From NCBI RefSeq assembly GCF_000688475.1, contig NZ_JIAN01000008.1, positions 1 to 64,000 on the forward strand: DNA of 64,000 nt, read 5' to 3'. Of the stretch, positions 53,320 through 62,191 are shown one piece after another (the first letter of the stretch is position 1; each line of letters begins with the position of its first letter). The notes under the pieces were generated by a model. That model ran no database searches, was not told where the DNA came from, and saw only the letters and a program-made list of their open reading frames with translations. The translations under genes and the position numbers were made by a program. The DNA comes from Cellulomonas sp. URHE0023. Its GTDB lineage: Bacteria > Actinomycetota > Actinomycetes > Actinomycetales > Cellulomonadaceae.

Positions 53320-54654
53320 ATGAAGCGCTCGATGGCGACCGCTCTCGGCCTGGCCGCGGCAGCGTCACTGGTTCTCGCCGGCTGCGGCAGCAGCAGCGGC
53401 GACGGTGACGACGACGCGACGTCCCCGGCCACGGCTGCGGCCACGGAAGCCCAGGACCCGGTCACCCTGTCCCTGGCGGGGTGGAGCCTGGCGACGACCC
53501 CGGAGTTCCAGGAGCTCGCGGACGCGTTCCACGCTGAGAACCCGAACATCACGGTGGAGCTCAAGGAGTACGACGCCGCGAACTACGACACGCAGATGAT
53601 CGCGGACCTCGCCGCCGGTAGCGCGCCCGACGTCTACGTGCTGAAGAACCTGAAGAACTTCTACACGTACCAGAGCGGCGGGCAGCTGGTGGACGTCTCG
53701 GACGTCTCGGAGGGGCTCGGCGACGAGGTGAGCGGGCTGAAGGCGTACGAGGTCGACGGTGCGACCTTCGGCGTCCCGTACCGCCAGGACTCCTGGTACC
53801 TCTACTACAACAAGGACCTCTTCGACGCCGCGGGCGTCGAGTACCCCGACGGGTCCTGGACCTGGGACGACTACGCGGACGCGGCCGAGAAGCTGACGCC
53901 GGCGCTCGCGGCCACCGGCGCCAAGGGCACGTACCAGCACAGCTGGCAGTCGACGGTGCAGGGCTTCGCCCTCGCCCAGACCAAGGGTGCATCGCTCCTC
54001 GAGGACGACTTCGGCTACCTCGAGCCGTACTACGACCGGGCCCTGAAGCTGCAGACCGACGGCGCGCAGGAGTCGCTGGGCACCGTCACGACCAACAAGC
54101 TGACCTACCAGGCGCAGTTCGGTACCCAGAAGGCGGCCATGATGCCGATGGGCAGCTGGTACGTCGCGACGCTCATCGCCCAGCAGGCCTCCGGCGACGC
54201 GCAGAAGTTCGCCTGGGGCATCGCCCCGGCACCGCAGTTCGACTCCTCGACCACCGGCACCTCCAAGACGCCCATCACGTTCGGTGACCCCACCGGCCTG
54301 GGCATCAACCCGGCGGCCGACGACGACACGATCGCCGCGGCGAAGAAGTTCCTGGCGTTCGCAGCCAGCGAGGACGGCGCCAAGGGCCTCGCCGGTATCG
54401 GGATCACCCCGGCCTACGTCTCCGACGCCGTCTCGGAGGCCTACTTCGGCGTCGCCGGAGTGCCCACGGACGACCTGTCGAAGTTCGCCTTCTCGACGCA
54501 CGACACCAAGCCGGAGAACCCGGTGAACAAGAACACCGCGGCCATCCAGAACATCCTCAACGAGACGCACACCGGGATCCTGTCGGGATCGACCGACGTC
54601 GCGGGCGGCATCTCGTCGGCGGAGTCGCGCGTGAAGTCCGAGGTCGCCCCGTGA
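53320..54654 (+). CDS. Sugar ABC transporter substrate-binding lipoprotein
   Basis: This 444-residue family 1 binding protein has a lipoprotein signal (LVLAGC, lipidated C22), a short acidic Ser/Asp-rich linker and two binding lobes. VTLSLAGWSLATTPEFQELADAF, the PDVYVLKNLKNF segment and VPYRQDSWYLYYNKDLFDAAG are typical of oligosaccharide binders. It would capture uronate oligosaccharides outside the membrane for the two following permeases. No ATP-binding subunit is encoded in the locus, so a shared MsmX-type ATPase elsewhere is expected. A large hairpin follows. Confidence 0.93.
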   Translation: MKRSMATALGLAAAASLVLAGCGSSSGDGDDDATSPATAAATEAQDPVTLSLAGWSLATTPEFQELADAFHAENPNITVELKEYDAANYDTQMIADLAAGSAPDVYVLKNLKNFYTYQSGGQLVDVSDVSEGLGDEVSGLKAYEVDGATFGVPYRQDSWYLYYNKDLFDAAGVEYPDGSWTWDDYADAAEKLTPALAATGAKGTYQHSWQSTVQGFALAQTKGASLLEDDFGYLEPYYDRALKLQTDGAQESLGTVTTNKLTYQAQFGTQKAAMMPMGSWYVATLIAQQASGDAQKFAWGIAPAPQFDSSTTGTSKTPITFGDPTGLGINPAADDDTIAAAKKFLAFAASEDGAKGLAGIGITPAYVSDAVSEAYFGVAGVPTDDLSKFAFSTHDTKPENPVNKNTAAIQNILNETHTGILSGSTDVAGGISSAESRVKSEVAP

Positions 54655-54689
54655 CGCTGCGGACGGCGCCGCGACGCTGACGGCGCGAC

Positions 54690-54735
54690 CCGGTCCTGGT
54701 GCCGCCGCACCCGTCGGCGGCGGCACCGGGACCGG
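54690..54735 (+). other. Intercistronic hairpin after the binding-protein gene
   Basis: CCGGTCCTGGTGCCGCCG at 54690-54707 pairs with the GC-rich sequence ending GGGACCGG at 54735 (about 17 bp with one bulge). It lies between the binding-protein stop and the first permease. It probably protects the upstream mRNA or attenuates transcription, giving more binding protein than permease. Confidence 0.65.
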
Positions 54736-54769
54736 ACCTCCAGGTCAGGAACCTCCCAGGAGAGACACG

Positions 54770-55693
54770 ATGGTCACCACCACACCGATCGCCCCGGCGG
54801 CGCCGCCCGTCGTGCGCCGCGGACGGCTCAAGCTCCGGAACACCCTCCTGGGCTGGACCTTCCTGCTGCCGAACTTCGTCGGCTTCGCCGTGCTCACGCT
54901 CGTTCCCGTGGTCGCGCTGTTCTACCTCGCGTTCACCGGCTGGAACGTCTTCGGCAAGGCCCCGTGGGTTGGGCTCGACAACTTCCAGCGGATGCTGCAC
55001 GACCCGACGTTCTGGGTGTCGCTGAGGAACACGCTCTACTACACGGCCTTCCACATCCCGCTGACTCTCGTCACGTCGCTCGGCCTGGCGCTGCTGCTCA
55101 ACCGCAAGCTGCGCGGTGTCGCGTTCTTCCGCACCGCGGCCTTCTTCCCTTACATCACGTCGATCGTGGCGATCGCCGTGGTCTGGAACATGCTGTTCAG
55201 CCCCGAGTACGGGCCGATCAACCAGTTCCTCCTGCGCCTCGGCGTCGACAACCCGCCCGGGTGGACGTCCTCGGCCACCTGGGCGATGCCGGCCGTCATC
55301 ATCGTCGGGACCTGGCGCGAGATGGGCTACTACATGCTCCTGTTCCTCGCCGGGCTGCAGACGATCCCCCCGGAGCTCTACGAGGCCGCCCGCGTCGACG
55401 GAGCCAACGCCTGGCAGCGCTTCTGGAGCGTGACGCTGCCGAGCCTGCGCCCCACGACGTTCTTCGTGACCGTGATGCTCACGATCGGCAGCTTCAAGGT
55501 CTTCGACCTCATCCTCGTGATGACCAACGGCGGGCCGGGTCAGTCCACCCTCGTGCTCTCCCAGCTGGTCTACCGCAAGGGCTTCGAGGAGAACCAGTTC
55601 GGGTACGCGTCGGCGATCGCGGTGGTCCTGTTCCTTATCTGCGTGGGCGTCACTGTCGTGCAGTTCGTCGTGAACAAGCGGAGGGACCGCTGA
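54770..55693 (+). CDS. Sugar ABC transporter permease (MalF/UgpA type)
   Basis: The 307-residue protein has six membrane helices. The cytoplasmic EAA loop ELYEAARVDGANAWQRFWSV contacts the ATPase. With the next protein it forms the channel of a carbohydrate importer. The ATG has GGAGAG upstream and lies 115 bases after the binding-protein gene, across a hairpin. Its TGA overlaps the next ATG by one base (TGATG). Confidence 0.94.
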   Translation: MVTTTPIAPAAPPVVRRGRLKLRNTLLGWTFLLPNFVGFAVLTLVPVVALFYLAFTGWNVFGKAPWVGLDNFQRMLHDPTFWVSLRNTLYYTAFHIPLTLVTSLGLALLLNRKLRGVAFFRTAAFFPYITSIVAIAVVWNMLFSPEYGPINQFLLRLGVDNPPGWTSSATWAMPAVIIVGTWREMGYYMLLFLAGLQTIPPELYEAARVDGANAWQRFWSVTLPSLRPTTFFVTVMLTIGSFKVFDLILVMTNGGPGQSTLVLSQLVYRKGFEENQFGYASAIAVVLFLICVGVTVVQFVVNKRRDR

Positions 55694-56589
55694 TGGCCGT
55701 CACCATGTCGACCCCGCCCCCGCTGGCGCTCGCCGACCGCCCGACGCTGCGCAGGCCACCTGCTCGCCCGCTCTCCACCGTGGGGAAGATCTTCGGGTAC
55801 GTCACGCTCGTCGTGGCCGCGGTCGCCATCCTCGTCCCGTTCTACTGGATGGCGATGTCCTCGCTGAAGACCAACAACGAGGTCTTCACGGTGCCGATCA
55901 AGTGGCTGCCGACGCAGGCCCAGTGGCACAACTACGTCGACATCTTCACCAAGGCCAACATGGCGACCTGGCTGAGGAACACCCTCCTGCTGTCGGTCGC
56001 CGTCACCTTCTTGCAGGTGCTCACGGGCAGCTTCGCCGCCTACGGCTTCTCGAAGGTGCGCTTCCCCGGCCGCGACCTGCTGTTCCTCGTCTACATCGGG
56101 ACGATCGCGGTGCCGTGGCAGGCGTACATGATCCCGCAGTTCATCCTCTTCTCGAAGCTGCACCTGTCGAACACCCTGTGGTCGATCATCGCGCTGCAGG
56201 CCTTCGGGGCGTTCGGCGTGTTCCTGATGAAGCAGTTCTACGACACGGTCCCCGAGGAGCTGTCCGAGGCCGCCCGCATCGACGGGCTGTCCGAGTACGG
56301 GATCTGGCGGCGGATCATGCTGCCGCTGTCCGTGCCCGCGCTGGCCTCGCTCACGCTGCTCACGTTCGTGACGACGTGGAACGACTACCTCGGACCGCTG
56401 ATCTACCTGCGCAACCCGGACCTGTTCACGGTCCAGCTCGGGCTGAGCACGTTCATCTCGCAGTACAACGCCGAGTTCGCCCTCATCATGACGGGCTCGG
56501 TGATCTCGGTCCTGCCGATCGCGATCATCTTCCTGCTCGGTCAGCGCTACTTCATCGAGGGCATCGCGACCTCCGGGCTGAAGGGCTGA
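55693..56589 (+). CDS. Sugar ABC transporter permease (MalG/UgpE type)
   Basis: The 298-residue protein has six membrane helices and the EAA loop ELSEAARIDGLSEYGIWRRI. The entry ILVPFYWMAMSSLKTNNEVF and the end LLGQRYFIEGIATSGLKG are standard for the second permease of this importer class. It is translationally coupled to the first permease by a one-base overlap. Both lack an ATPase partner in the locus. Confidence 0.94.
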   Translation: MAVTMSTPPPLALADRPTLRRPPARPLSTVGKIFGYVTLVVAAVAILVPFYWMAMSSLKTNNEVFTVPIKWLPTQAQWHNYVDIFTKANMATWLRNTLLLSVAVTFLQVLTGSFAAYGFSKVRFPGRDLLFLVYIGTIAVPWQAYMIPQFILFSKLHLSNTLWSIIALQAFGAFGVFLMKQFYDTVPEELSEAARIDGLSEYGIWRRIMLPLSVPALASLTLLTFVTTWNDYLGPLIYLRNPDLFTVQLGLSTFISQYNAEFALIMTGSVISVLPIAIIFLLGQRYFIEGIATSGLKG

Positions 56590-56594
56590 CGACC

Positions 56595-57266
56595 ATGCGC
56601 CTTCGGATCTCGCACGCCGCCGTGGTCACCGTGCTCGGCGCGGCCTACACGGGGCTCGTCGTGAACGCGCTGCTCGTCGTCGCGTGCCTGCCGTTCCTCG
56701 TCGTCCTGGCGGCCACGGATGCCGCCCGGTCCTGGCCGCTGCTCGCCGTCCTGGCGCCCACGACCTTCCCCGCGTTCGTGGCGACCGCCCGGGTCTTCGC
56801 CGACGAGACCGACGGGGTCGTGCGCACCTTCACCGGCACCTGGCGCTCCCTCTGGCGTCGTTCGGCCACCCTCGGCGCCATCGCGAGCGCGGTCGTGACC
56901 GTGCTGGCGGTCGACATCAGGGCGCTGTTCGGGCGCGAGCAGGGCGCCGTGCTCATCCCCGTCCTGGCCGTCCTGCTCGCGCTCGCGGTCGTCGTGACGG
57001 TGCACGCGGTCGTCGTGCTCTCCCAGGTCCCGGATGCCCGCCTGCGCGACGTGATCGTCTGGTCCGCCCTGCTCGGGGTGCGGCACTGGTACCTCTCGCT
57101 CGCGTCGCTGCTCGTGCTGGCGGTGCAGCTCACGTTCCTGAACGCGGAGCCGGTGCTCGCCCTCGGGCTCACCACCGCGCCCCTGCTCTACGTCGTGTGG
57201 GCCAACACCTCCTTCGCGCTCCGCCGTGCGATCGTCCCCGTCGCCGCCGCCCAGCCTGTCGGCTGA
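56595..57266 (+). CDS. YesL/DUF624-like membrane protein
   Basis: The 223-residue protein has five or six hydrophobic helices and matches the DUF624/YesL type found beside sugar ABC importers for pectin- and glycosaminoglycan-derived oligosaccharides. Its start is 5 bases after the permease gene, so it is part of the transport unit. No charged motif or known activity is seen. A role as importer accessory is inferred from context. Confidence 0.72.
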   Translation: MRLRISHAAVVTVLGAAYTGLVVNALLVVACLPFLVVLAATDAARSWPLLAVLAPTTFPAFVATARVFADETDGVVRTFTGTWRSLWRRSATLGAIASAVVTVLAVDIRALFGREQGAVLIPVLAVLLALAVVVTVHAVVVLSQVPDARLRDVIVWSALLGVRHWYLSLASLLVLAVQLTFLNAEPVLALGLTTAPLLYVVWANTSFALRRAIVPVAAAQPVG

Positions 57267-57303
57267 CCCGCCCGCGACCCGTTCACCCATGCCAGGAGAA
57301 TCC

Positions 57304-58497
57304 ATGACCACGACCGACGCGAGCGCGAGCCGGTCTCTCACCGACGGCGCCATCGCCGCCGCGCTGCACACCGTGAGCGCCAACGCCGCGACGTTCGGAC
57401 TGCGCTACCCGGCCGACACCACCACCGACGGCGTCTACGCCCTCCGGCCGGCGACCGACGAGCACCCGGCGGGGTCGAACCTCGGCTGGACGACGAGCTT
57501 CTGGCCGGGCCAGCTGTGGCTCGCCACCGAGCTGACCGACCGCGAGGTGTTCCGCGACGCCGCGCTGGACCACGTCGCGAGCTTCGCCGCCCGCGTGCGC
57601 GACGAGGTCGAGCTCGACACCCACGACCTCGGGTTCCTGTACACCCTGAGCTGCGTCACGGCCTGGCGGCTGGAGGGGGACGTCGTGGCGCGTGAGGCGG
57701 CACTGGCCGCCGCTGACGCGCTGATGGTGCGGTTCCTCGAGCCCGCCGGGATCATCCAGGCGTGGGGCGACCTGAGCGACCCCCGCCAGCGCGGCCGGAC
57801 CATCATCGACAGCCTGATGAACCTGCCGCTGCTCCGGTGGGCGAGCGTCGTGTCGGGTGACCGCTCCTACGGCGACGCCGCGGACCGGCACGCCGTCGCG
57901 CTGCGCGACCACATCCTGCGTCCGGACGGCACGACGTTCCACACGTTCTACTGGGACGCCGAGACCGGTGCCCCGCTGCGGGGGGCGACCGAGCAGGGCG
58001 AGTCCGACAGCTCGTGCTGGGCGCGTGGTCAGGCCTGGGGCATCTTCGGCTTCGCCCTCACCCACCGGGAGACGGGCGACGAGTCGTTCCTCGAGGCAGC
58101 GCGGCGGTGCGCCGACCACTTCCTCGAGCAGCTGCCGCCGGACGGGGTGCCGTACTGGGACCTGGCGCTGGTGGACGTGCCCCGGGACAGCTCCGCGGCG
58201 GCGATCACCGTGTGCGGGCTGGACGAGCTGGTCCGGCTCCTGCCGGAGAACGACCCGGCGCGCGCCCGGTACGCGGACGCCGCTACGGGCATGCTGGACG
58301 CGCTCGTCGCGACGTGCACCCCGGTCGCCGGGGCGGACGCGAGCCCGCTCCTGCTGCACGGCGTCTACGACATGCCCCGCGGCATCGGGGTCGACGAGGG
58401 CACCCTCTGGGGCGACTACTACTTCCTCGAGGCGCTGACCCGCCGCGCCCTGCCGCAGTGGCGCTCCTACTGGTGGGTGGCGGGGGAGGAGCGGTGA
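57304..58497 (+). CDS. GH88 unsaturated glucuronyl hydrolase
   Basis: This 397-residue cytoplasmic enzyme removes the 4,5-unsaturated uronic acid left by polysaccharide lyases. It has the six-hairpin alpha-barrel and both catalytic Asp: D108 in LDTHDLGFLY and D169 in IIDSLMNLPLL. SSCWARGQAWGIFGFA and WDLALVDVPRDSSAAA are further family segments. The product would cyclise or open to 5-keto-4-deoxyuronate for the isomerase two genes on. The ATG has AGGAGA 7 bases upstream. This gene fixes the locus as uronate-polysaccharide catabolism. Confidence 0.93.
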   Translation: MTTTDASASRSLTDGAIAAALHTVSANAATFGLRYPADTTTDGVYALRPATDEHPAGSNLGWTTSFWPGQLWLATELTDREVFRDAALDHVASFAARVRDEVELDTHDLGFLYTLSCVTAWRLEGDVVAREAALAAADALMVRFLEPAGIIQAWGDLSDPRQRGRTIIDSLMNLPLLRWASVVSGDRSYGDAADRHAVALRDHILRPDGTTFHTFYWDAETGAPLRGATEQGESDSSCWARGQAWGIFGFALTHRETGDESFLEAARRCADHFLEQLPPDGVPYWDLALVDVPRDSSAAAITVCGLDELVRLLPENDPARARYADAATGMLDALVATCTPVAGADASPLLLHGVYDMPRGIGVDEGTLWGDYYFLEALTRRALPQWRSYWWVAGEER

Positions 58498-58618
58498 CGT
58501 GGAGATGCTGACCCTCACCCCCGGACCCGGCGGCTGCACGATCGGCGCCCTCGGCACCCTGACCCACCGGTTCGTCGCCGGTCCCCGCACCTAGCCCACC
58601 CACGAGGAAGGCGAGTCC

Positions 58619-59458
58619 ATGGACTACCGCTACCACTGCGACATCCCCGCCGAGCACGGCTGGAACAGCCTGCCCGGGAAGGACACCCCCGGAGGCTGCG
58701 AGGTGATCGACCTCAACCTGCTGCGGCTGGCGACGGGTCAGTCCCACGCGGGGTCGTCGGGCGACCGCGAGTACCTGGCGGTGATCCTCGGGGGCACGGC
58801 CACGTTCACGATCGGCGAGCTGACGTTCGAGCGCGTGGGCGGCCGGGCCGACGTGTTCTCGGGCAGGCCGCACGCGGTCTACATCCCGGCCGGGCACGAC
58901 TTCACGGTCGTCGCCGACACCGACGTGGAGGTCGCCCTGCCGAGCGCGGTCAGCGACCGGCCCGACATCGCGCCGTACGTCATCGAGCCGGACCAGGTGG
59001 CCACCGGCCGATGGGGTGCGGCGAACTTCGGGCGCAGCTTTCACCAGATCCTGACCACGGCGGCCCAGCCCGACCTCCCCGCCAGCCGGCTGATCGTGGG
59101 GGAGACCTTCACGCCGTCGGGCAACTGGAGCACGTTCCCGCCGCACCGGCACCAGAACGACAACCTGCCCACCGAGGCGCAGCACGAGGAGGGCTACTAC
59201 TTCCGCACGAACCCGTCGGACGGCTTCGGCATCGCCCGCGTGCACACCGACGACGGCTACTCCGAGAACTACACGGTGCACGACCATGCGGTGCAGATGA
59301 TGTGGGAGGGGTACCACACGGTGGTCAGCGCCCCCGGTGTGCAGACCTACTACCTGTGGTTCCTCGGCGGCGTCGGCCGCACCCAGGGCGCCGTCGACGA
59401 CCCGCGCGTCGCATGGGTCGGCACGACGGTGCCCACCCTGCGCGACCTGGGTCTGTGA
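58619..59458 (+). CDS. KduI/IolB-family 5-keto-4-deoxyuronate isomerase
   Basis: The 279-residue bicupin has the metal-binding FPPHRHQND and EEGYYF motifs (about 170-200) and a late His in VSAPGVQTYYLWFLGG. The sequence is closer to IolB (5-deoxyglucuronate isomerase), but no inositol genes are present. Between GH88 and a KduD-type dehydrogenase it most likely converts 4-deoxy-5-keto-uronate to 3-deoxy-glycero-2,5-hexodiulosonate. GAGGAAGGCGAG precedes the ATG. It is followed at 8 bases by the dehydrogenase. Confidence 0.85.
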   Translation: MDYRYHCDIPAEHGWNSLPGKDTPGGCEVIDLNLLRLATGQSHAGSSGDREYLAVILGGTATFTIGELTFERVGGRADVFSGRPHAVYIPAGHDFTVVADTDVEVALPSAVSDRPDIAPYVIEPDQVATGRWGAANFGRSFHQILTTAAQPDLPASRLIVGETFTPSGNWSTFPPHRHQNDNLPTEAQHEEGYYFRTNPSDGFGIARVHTDDGYSENYTVHDHAVQMMWEGYHTVVSAPGVQTYYLWFLGGVGRTQGAVDDPRVAWVGTTVPTLRDLGL

Positions 59459-59465
59459 GGCGCCG

Positions 59466-60230
59466 GTGATCCTCGACCAGTTCTCGCTCACCGGGCGCGT
59501 CGCCCTGGTCACCGGCGGCAGCCGGGGCCTGGGGCAAGGGCTGGCGCTCGCGCTGGCCGAGGCGGGGGCGGACGTCGCGCTGCTCGACCGTGGGAGTGCG
59601 CAGGAGACGGTGCGCCAGATCGAGGACCTCGGGCGGCGCGCCGTGACGGTCGAGTGCGACCTGCTCGGGGCCGACGCCGACGACCTCCAGGGCGTCGTGC
59701 AGAGCGTCGTCGGCTCGCTCGGCCGCCTCGACATCCTGGTCAACAACGCGGGCATCATCCGCCGGGAGCCCGCTCTCGAGTTCAGCGAGAGCAGTTGGGA
59801 CGACGTGCTGGACGTGAACCTGCGCGCGGTGTTCTTCCTGAGCCAGGCGGCGGCACGGGTGATGCGGGACACCGGCGGCGGGAAGATCATCAACGTGGCC
59901 TCGATGCTGTCCTTCCAGGGCGGCATCCTCGTACCGTCGTACACGGCGGCCAAGAGCGCCGTTGCGGGCCTCACGCGGGCCCTGGCGAACGAGTGGTCCG
60001 CGCTGGGCATCAACGTCAACGCGATCGCGCCCGGCTACATGGCGACCGACAACACCGCACCCCTGCGTGCCGACGAGGAGCGCGCGGCGGCCATCCTCGG
60101 GCGCATCCCGGCCGGCCGGTGGGGTACGCCCGACGACCTGCAGGGCATCATCGTGTTCCTCGCCTCGCAGGCCTCGGCCTACGTGCACGGTGCCATCGTG
60201 CCGGTCGACGGCGGCTGGTTGACCCGCTGA
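59466..60230 (+). CDS. kduD: KduD-type short-chain dehydrogenase
   Basis: The 254-residue SDR has the cofactor loop [15 protein letters not shown] in the fourth strand, and the catalytic Ser/Tyr/Lys in [11 protein letters not shown] and [26 protein letters not shown] is the usual KduD form. It should reduce 3-deoxy-glycero-2,5-hexodiulosonate to 2-keto-3-deoxygluconate with NADH. The GTG at 59466 gives the standard length; upstream in-frame starts are inside the isomerase gene. The next gene starts 2 bases after the stop. Confidence 0.9.
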   Translation: MILDQFSLTGRVALVTGGSRGLGQGLALALAEAGADVALLDRGSAQETVRQIEDLGRRAVTVECDLLGADADDLQGVVQSVVGSLGRLDILVNNAGIIRREPALEFSESSWDDVLDVNLRAVFFLSQAAARVMRDTGGGKIINVASMLSFQGGILVPSYTAAKSAVAGLTRALANEWSALGINVNAIAPGYMATDNTAPLRADEERAAAILGRIPAGRWGTPDDLQGIIVFLASQASAYVHGAIVPVDGGWLTR

Positions 60231-60231
60231 C

Positions 60232-61854
60232 GTGGACGACGTGGCACCGGACGCCGGTCTCGAGCTCGACTTCGCCCCCTGGGAGTGGGACCGGCGCGCC
60301 ACGCCGCACCACCGGGTGGCGATGGCGGGCCGGCTGGACGCCCTGCGTGCGCGCGGGTACGTGCTCGGTGCCGGGTGCCTCGTGTCGTCGTCCGCGGCGG
60401 TCGACGCCGACCGGCTCGAGCTCGGCGACCGGACGTACGTGGCCGCGCACGTGCACGTCACGGGCGACGTCGTGCTGGGTGCCGACTGCTCGGTGAACGT
60501 CGGTGCCGCCGTCCGCGGCCGGGTGCGCACCGGCGACGGGGTGCGCATCGGCGCGTCGTCGTCGCTGCTCGGCTTCAACCACGGGTTCGACGACCCGGAC
60601 GTCCCGGTGTTCCGTCAGCCGCTCACCAGTGCCGGCATCGAGGTGGGCGACGACGTGTGGATCGGTGCGCACGCCGTCGTGCTCGACGGGGTGCGGATCG
60701 GGGCGCACGCGGTGGTCGGTGCCGGCGCAGTCGTCACGAGGGACGTGCCGGACTGGGCGATCGTGGTCGGGAACCCGGCCCGGCAGGTCGGCGACCGCAG
60801 GGAGACGGGTCGGCGGGCCGACGCGTCGTCGCGCCTTCGCGCCCGCACCCGGGCAGCGCGTGAGCAGGTCCCGGGGATCGTCCGCCGCTCCTGGTCCGGG
60901 GACGCGTACGGCGACGCCCCGAGCGCGTCCCCGACCGTGCGGGCGCACTGCGACGCGATCGAGCTCGCGGACCTCGTCGGGGGACCACCGCCACCGGAGC
61001 TGTCGCTCGACGAGCACGTGCGCCGGCTGAGCTCGTGGCAGGACGCCGCTACGGGGCTCGTCCCGTCGCTGTCGCGCGGTGACGCCGGACCGACGGCGGG
61101 TCCGTTCCCGGACCACGCGCAGGCCTATCACGTGCTCTGCGTCGGCTACGCCCTTGACCTGCTCGGCTCCCGCCTGCCGCACCCGGTGGCCGCCGTGACC
61201 TCGCTCGCCCCGGACGCCCTGGTCACCGTGCTGGACGGCCTGCCGTGGGCCACCAACGCCTGGGGCGCGGGAGCCGTCGTCGACTCGATCGGCACCGCAC
61301 TGGCCTGGTCGCCCATGAACGGCCCGCTCGCCGAGACCGTCGTGCGGTGGCTCGACGCCGCCCGCGATCCCGGGACCGGACTGTGGGGCTCGTGCGCCTC
61401 GGGCCTACGGGAGCCCGTCAACGGCACCTACCGGCTGGTGCGAGGGACCTACGCGTCGTGGGGCCCGCGCACGGGCGGGAACGACGCGATGGTGGACACG
61501 GTGCTGCGGCGGGGCGCGGACACGCTCGAGTCGGCCTGCGACGTCCTCGACGTCGCCTACCTCCTGTGGTGGGCCGGACCGGAGGCGCGCGCGCGGCGGG
61601 CGCGGGACATCGCCGACCTCGGCCGCCACCTGCTCGACGTCGCGCTCGGCAACTGGGTCGAGGCCGACGGCGCCCCGTTCGTCCTCGGCGGGCCGCCGAC
61701 GCTCCAGGGCACCGAGATGTGGCTGGCGACGACGTGGTACCTCGCCCAGATCTGCGGTCTCGGGAGCGAGTACGGGCTGCGGCCACGGGGGATCCACCGG
61801 CCGCATCCCCTGCGCGGACCGGCCGCCCACCCGCCGACGCCCCCGGCGGCCTGA
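60232..61854 (+). CDS. Left-handed beta-helix acyltransferase fused to an alpha/alpha-toroid-like domain
   Basis: The 540-residue protein joins two unlike modules. Residues about 45-190 are hexapeptide repeats of a maltose/galactoside O-acetyltransferase-like fold, with the active-site pair N116-H117 in [11 protein letters not shown] and the ending [23 protein letters not shown]. Residues about 215-520 are helical with aromatic/Gly motifs ([53 protein letters not shown]) that suggest a toroid as in lyases or GH88. As last gene of the operon it may acetylate, or deacetylate and trim, the uronate oligosaccharide. The call on the second module is tentative. Confidence 0.7.
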   Translation: MDDVAPDAGLELDFAPWEWDRRATPHHRVAMAGRLDALRARGYVLGAGCLVSSSAAVDADRLELGDRTYVAAHVHVTGDVVLGADCSVNVGAAVRGRVRTGDGVRIGASSSLLGFNHGFDDPDVPVFRQPLTSAGIEVGDDVWIGAHAVVLDGVRIGAHAVVGAGAVVTRDVPDWAIVVGNPARQVGDRRETGRRADASSRLRARTRAAREQVPGIVRRSWSGDAYGDAPSASPTVRAHCDAIELADLVGGPPPPELSLDEHVRRLSSWQDAATGLVPSLSRGDAGPTAGPFPDHAQAYHVLCVGYALDLLGSRLPHPVAAVTSLAPDALVTVLDGLPWATNAWGAGAVVDSIGTALAWSPMNGPLAETVVRWLDAARDPGTGLWGSCASGLREPVNGTYRLVRGTYASWGPRTGGNDAMVDTVLRRGADTLESACDVLDVAYLLWWAGPEARARRARDIADLGRHLLDVALGNWVEADGAPFVLGGPPTLQGTEMWLATTWYLAQICGLGSEYGLRPRGIHRPHPLRGPAAHPPTPPAA

Positions 61855-61903
61855 GCCGAGGTGCAGGTGCTCGCGGTCGAACGGCGCAACCCGCACGCGC
61901 CGG

Positions 61904-62011
61904 ACCTCCGAGACGGTTCGCCACTGCCTGCACGTGATCCTCGAGGAGGAGTGGGAGCACCACCGCTTCGCGGCCCGCGACCTCGGCATCATCCCCGCGA
62001 CCTCGGCGTGA
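61904..62011 (+). pseudogene. Remnant of a DinB-family gene (3' end only)
   Basis: In the frame ending at the TGA at 62009-62011, ETVRHCLHVILEEEWEHHRF and then AARDLGIIPA match the conserved C terminus of DinB/DUF664 proteins. Upstream, similarity stops at about 61904 and no start is available. It is therefore a truncated relic of about 36 codons directly after the uronate operon. Confidence 0.45.
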
Positions 62012-62191
62012 GCCGATGACGACCGTGGACGCCACGCCGTCGGCCAACCGTTGATGCGGCGGGCGGTCACCGCTCACCCGCCGTTCGCGCCCGTCCTGGA
62101 GCGTCGCTCGCGGCGGACTTCGCCCTCGGCGCCGGTCGACGTACGGGCTCGACGGTGAGAGTGTCGACTGACGGAGATCCGGAGGGGTGCG
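62012..62191. other. Intergenic region before the carboxypeptidase gene
   Basis: Nothing coding is supported. The GGAGGGG at 62180-62186 is the ribosome site of the next gene. Confidence 0.5.

Noticed and set aside
58499-58594. Small open frame of about 30 codons between GH88 and the isomerase
   Set aside because: It has no ribosome site and no homologue I recognise, and it ends before the clear Shine-Dalgarno of the isomerase gene. It may be a decayed gene end.
58619-59458. Inositol catabolism (IolB) as the role of the isomerase
   Set aside because: No other inositol genes are present. Flanking GH88 and KduD-type genes point to unsaturated uronate metabolism, and the KduI/IolB superfamily covers both reactions.
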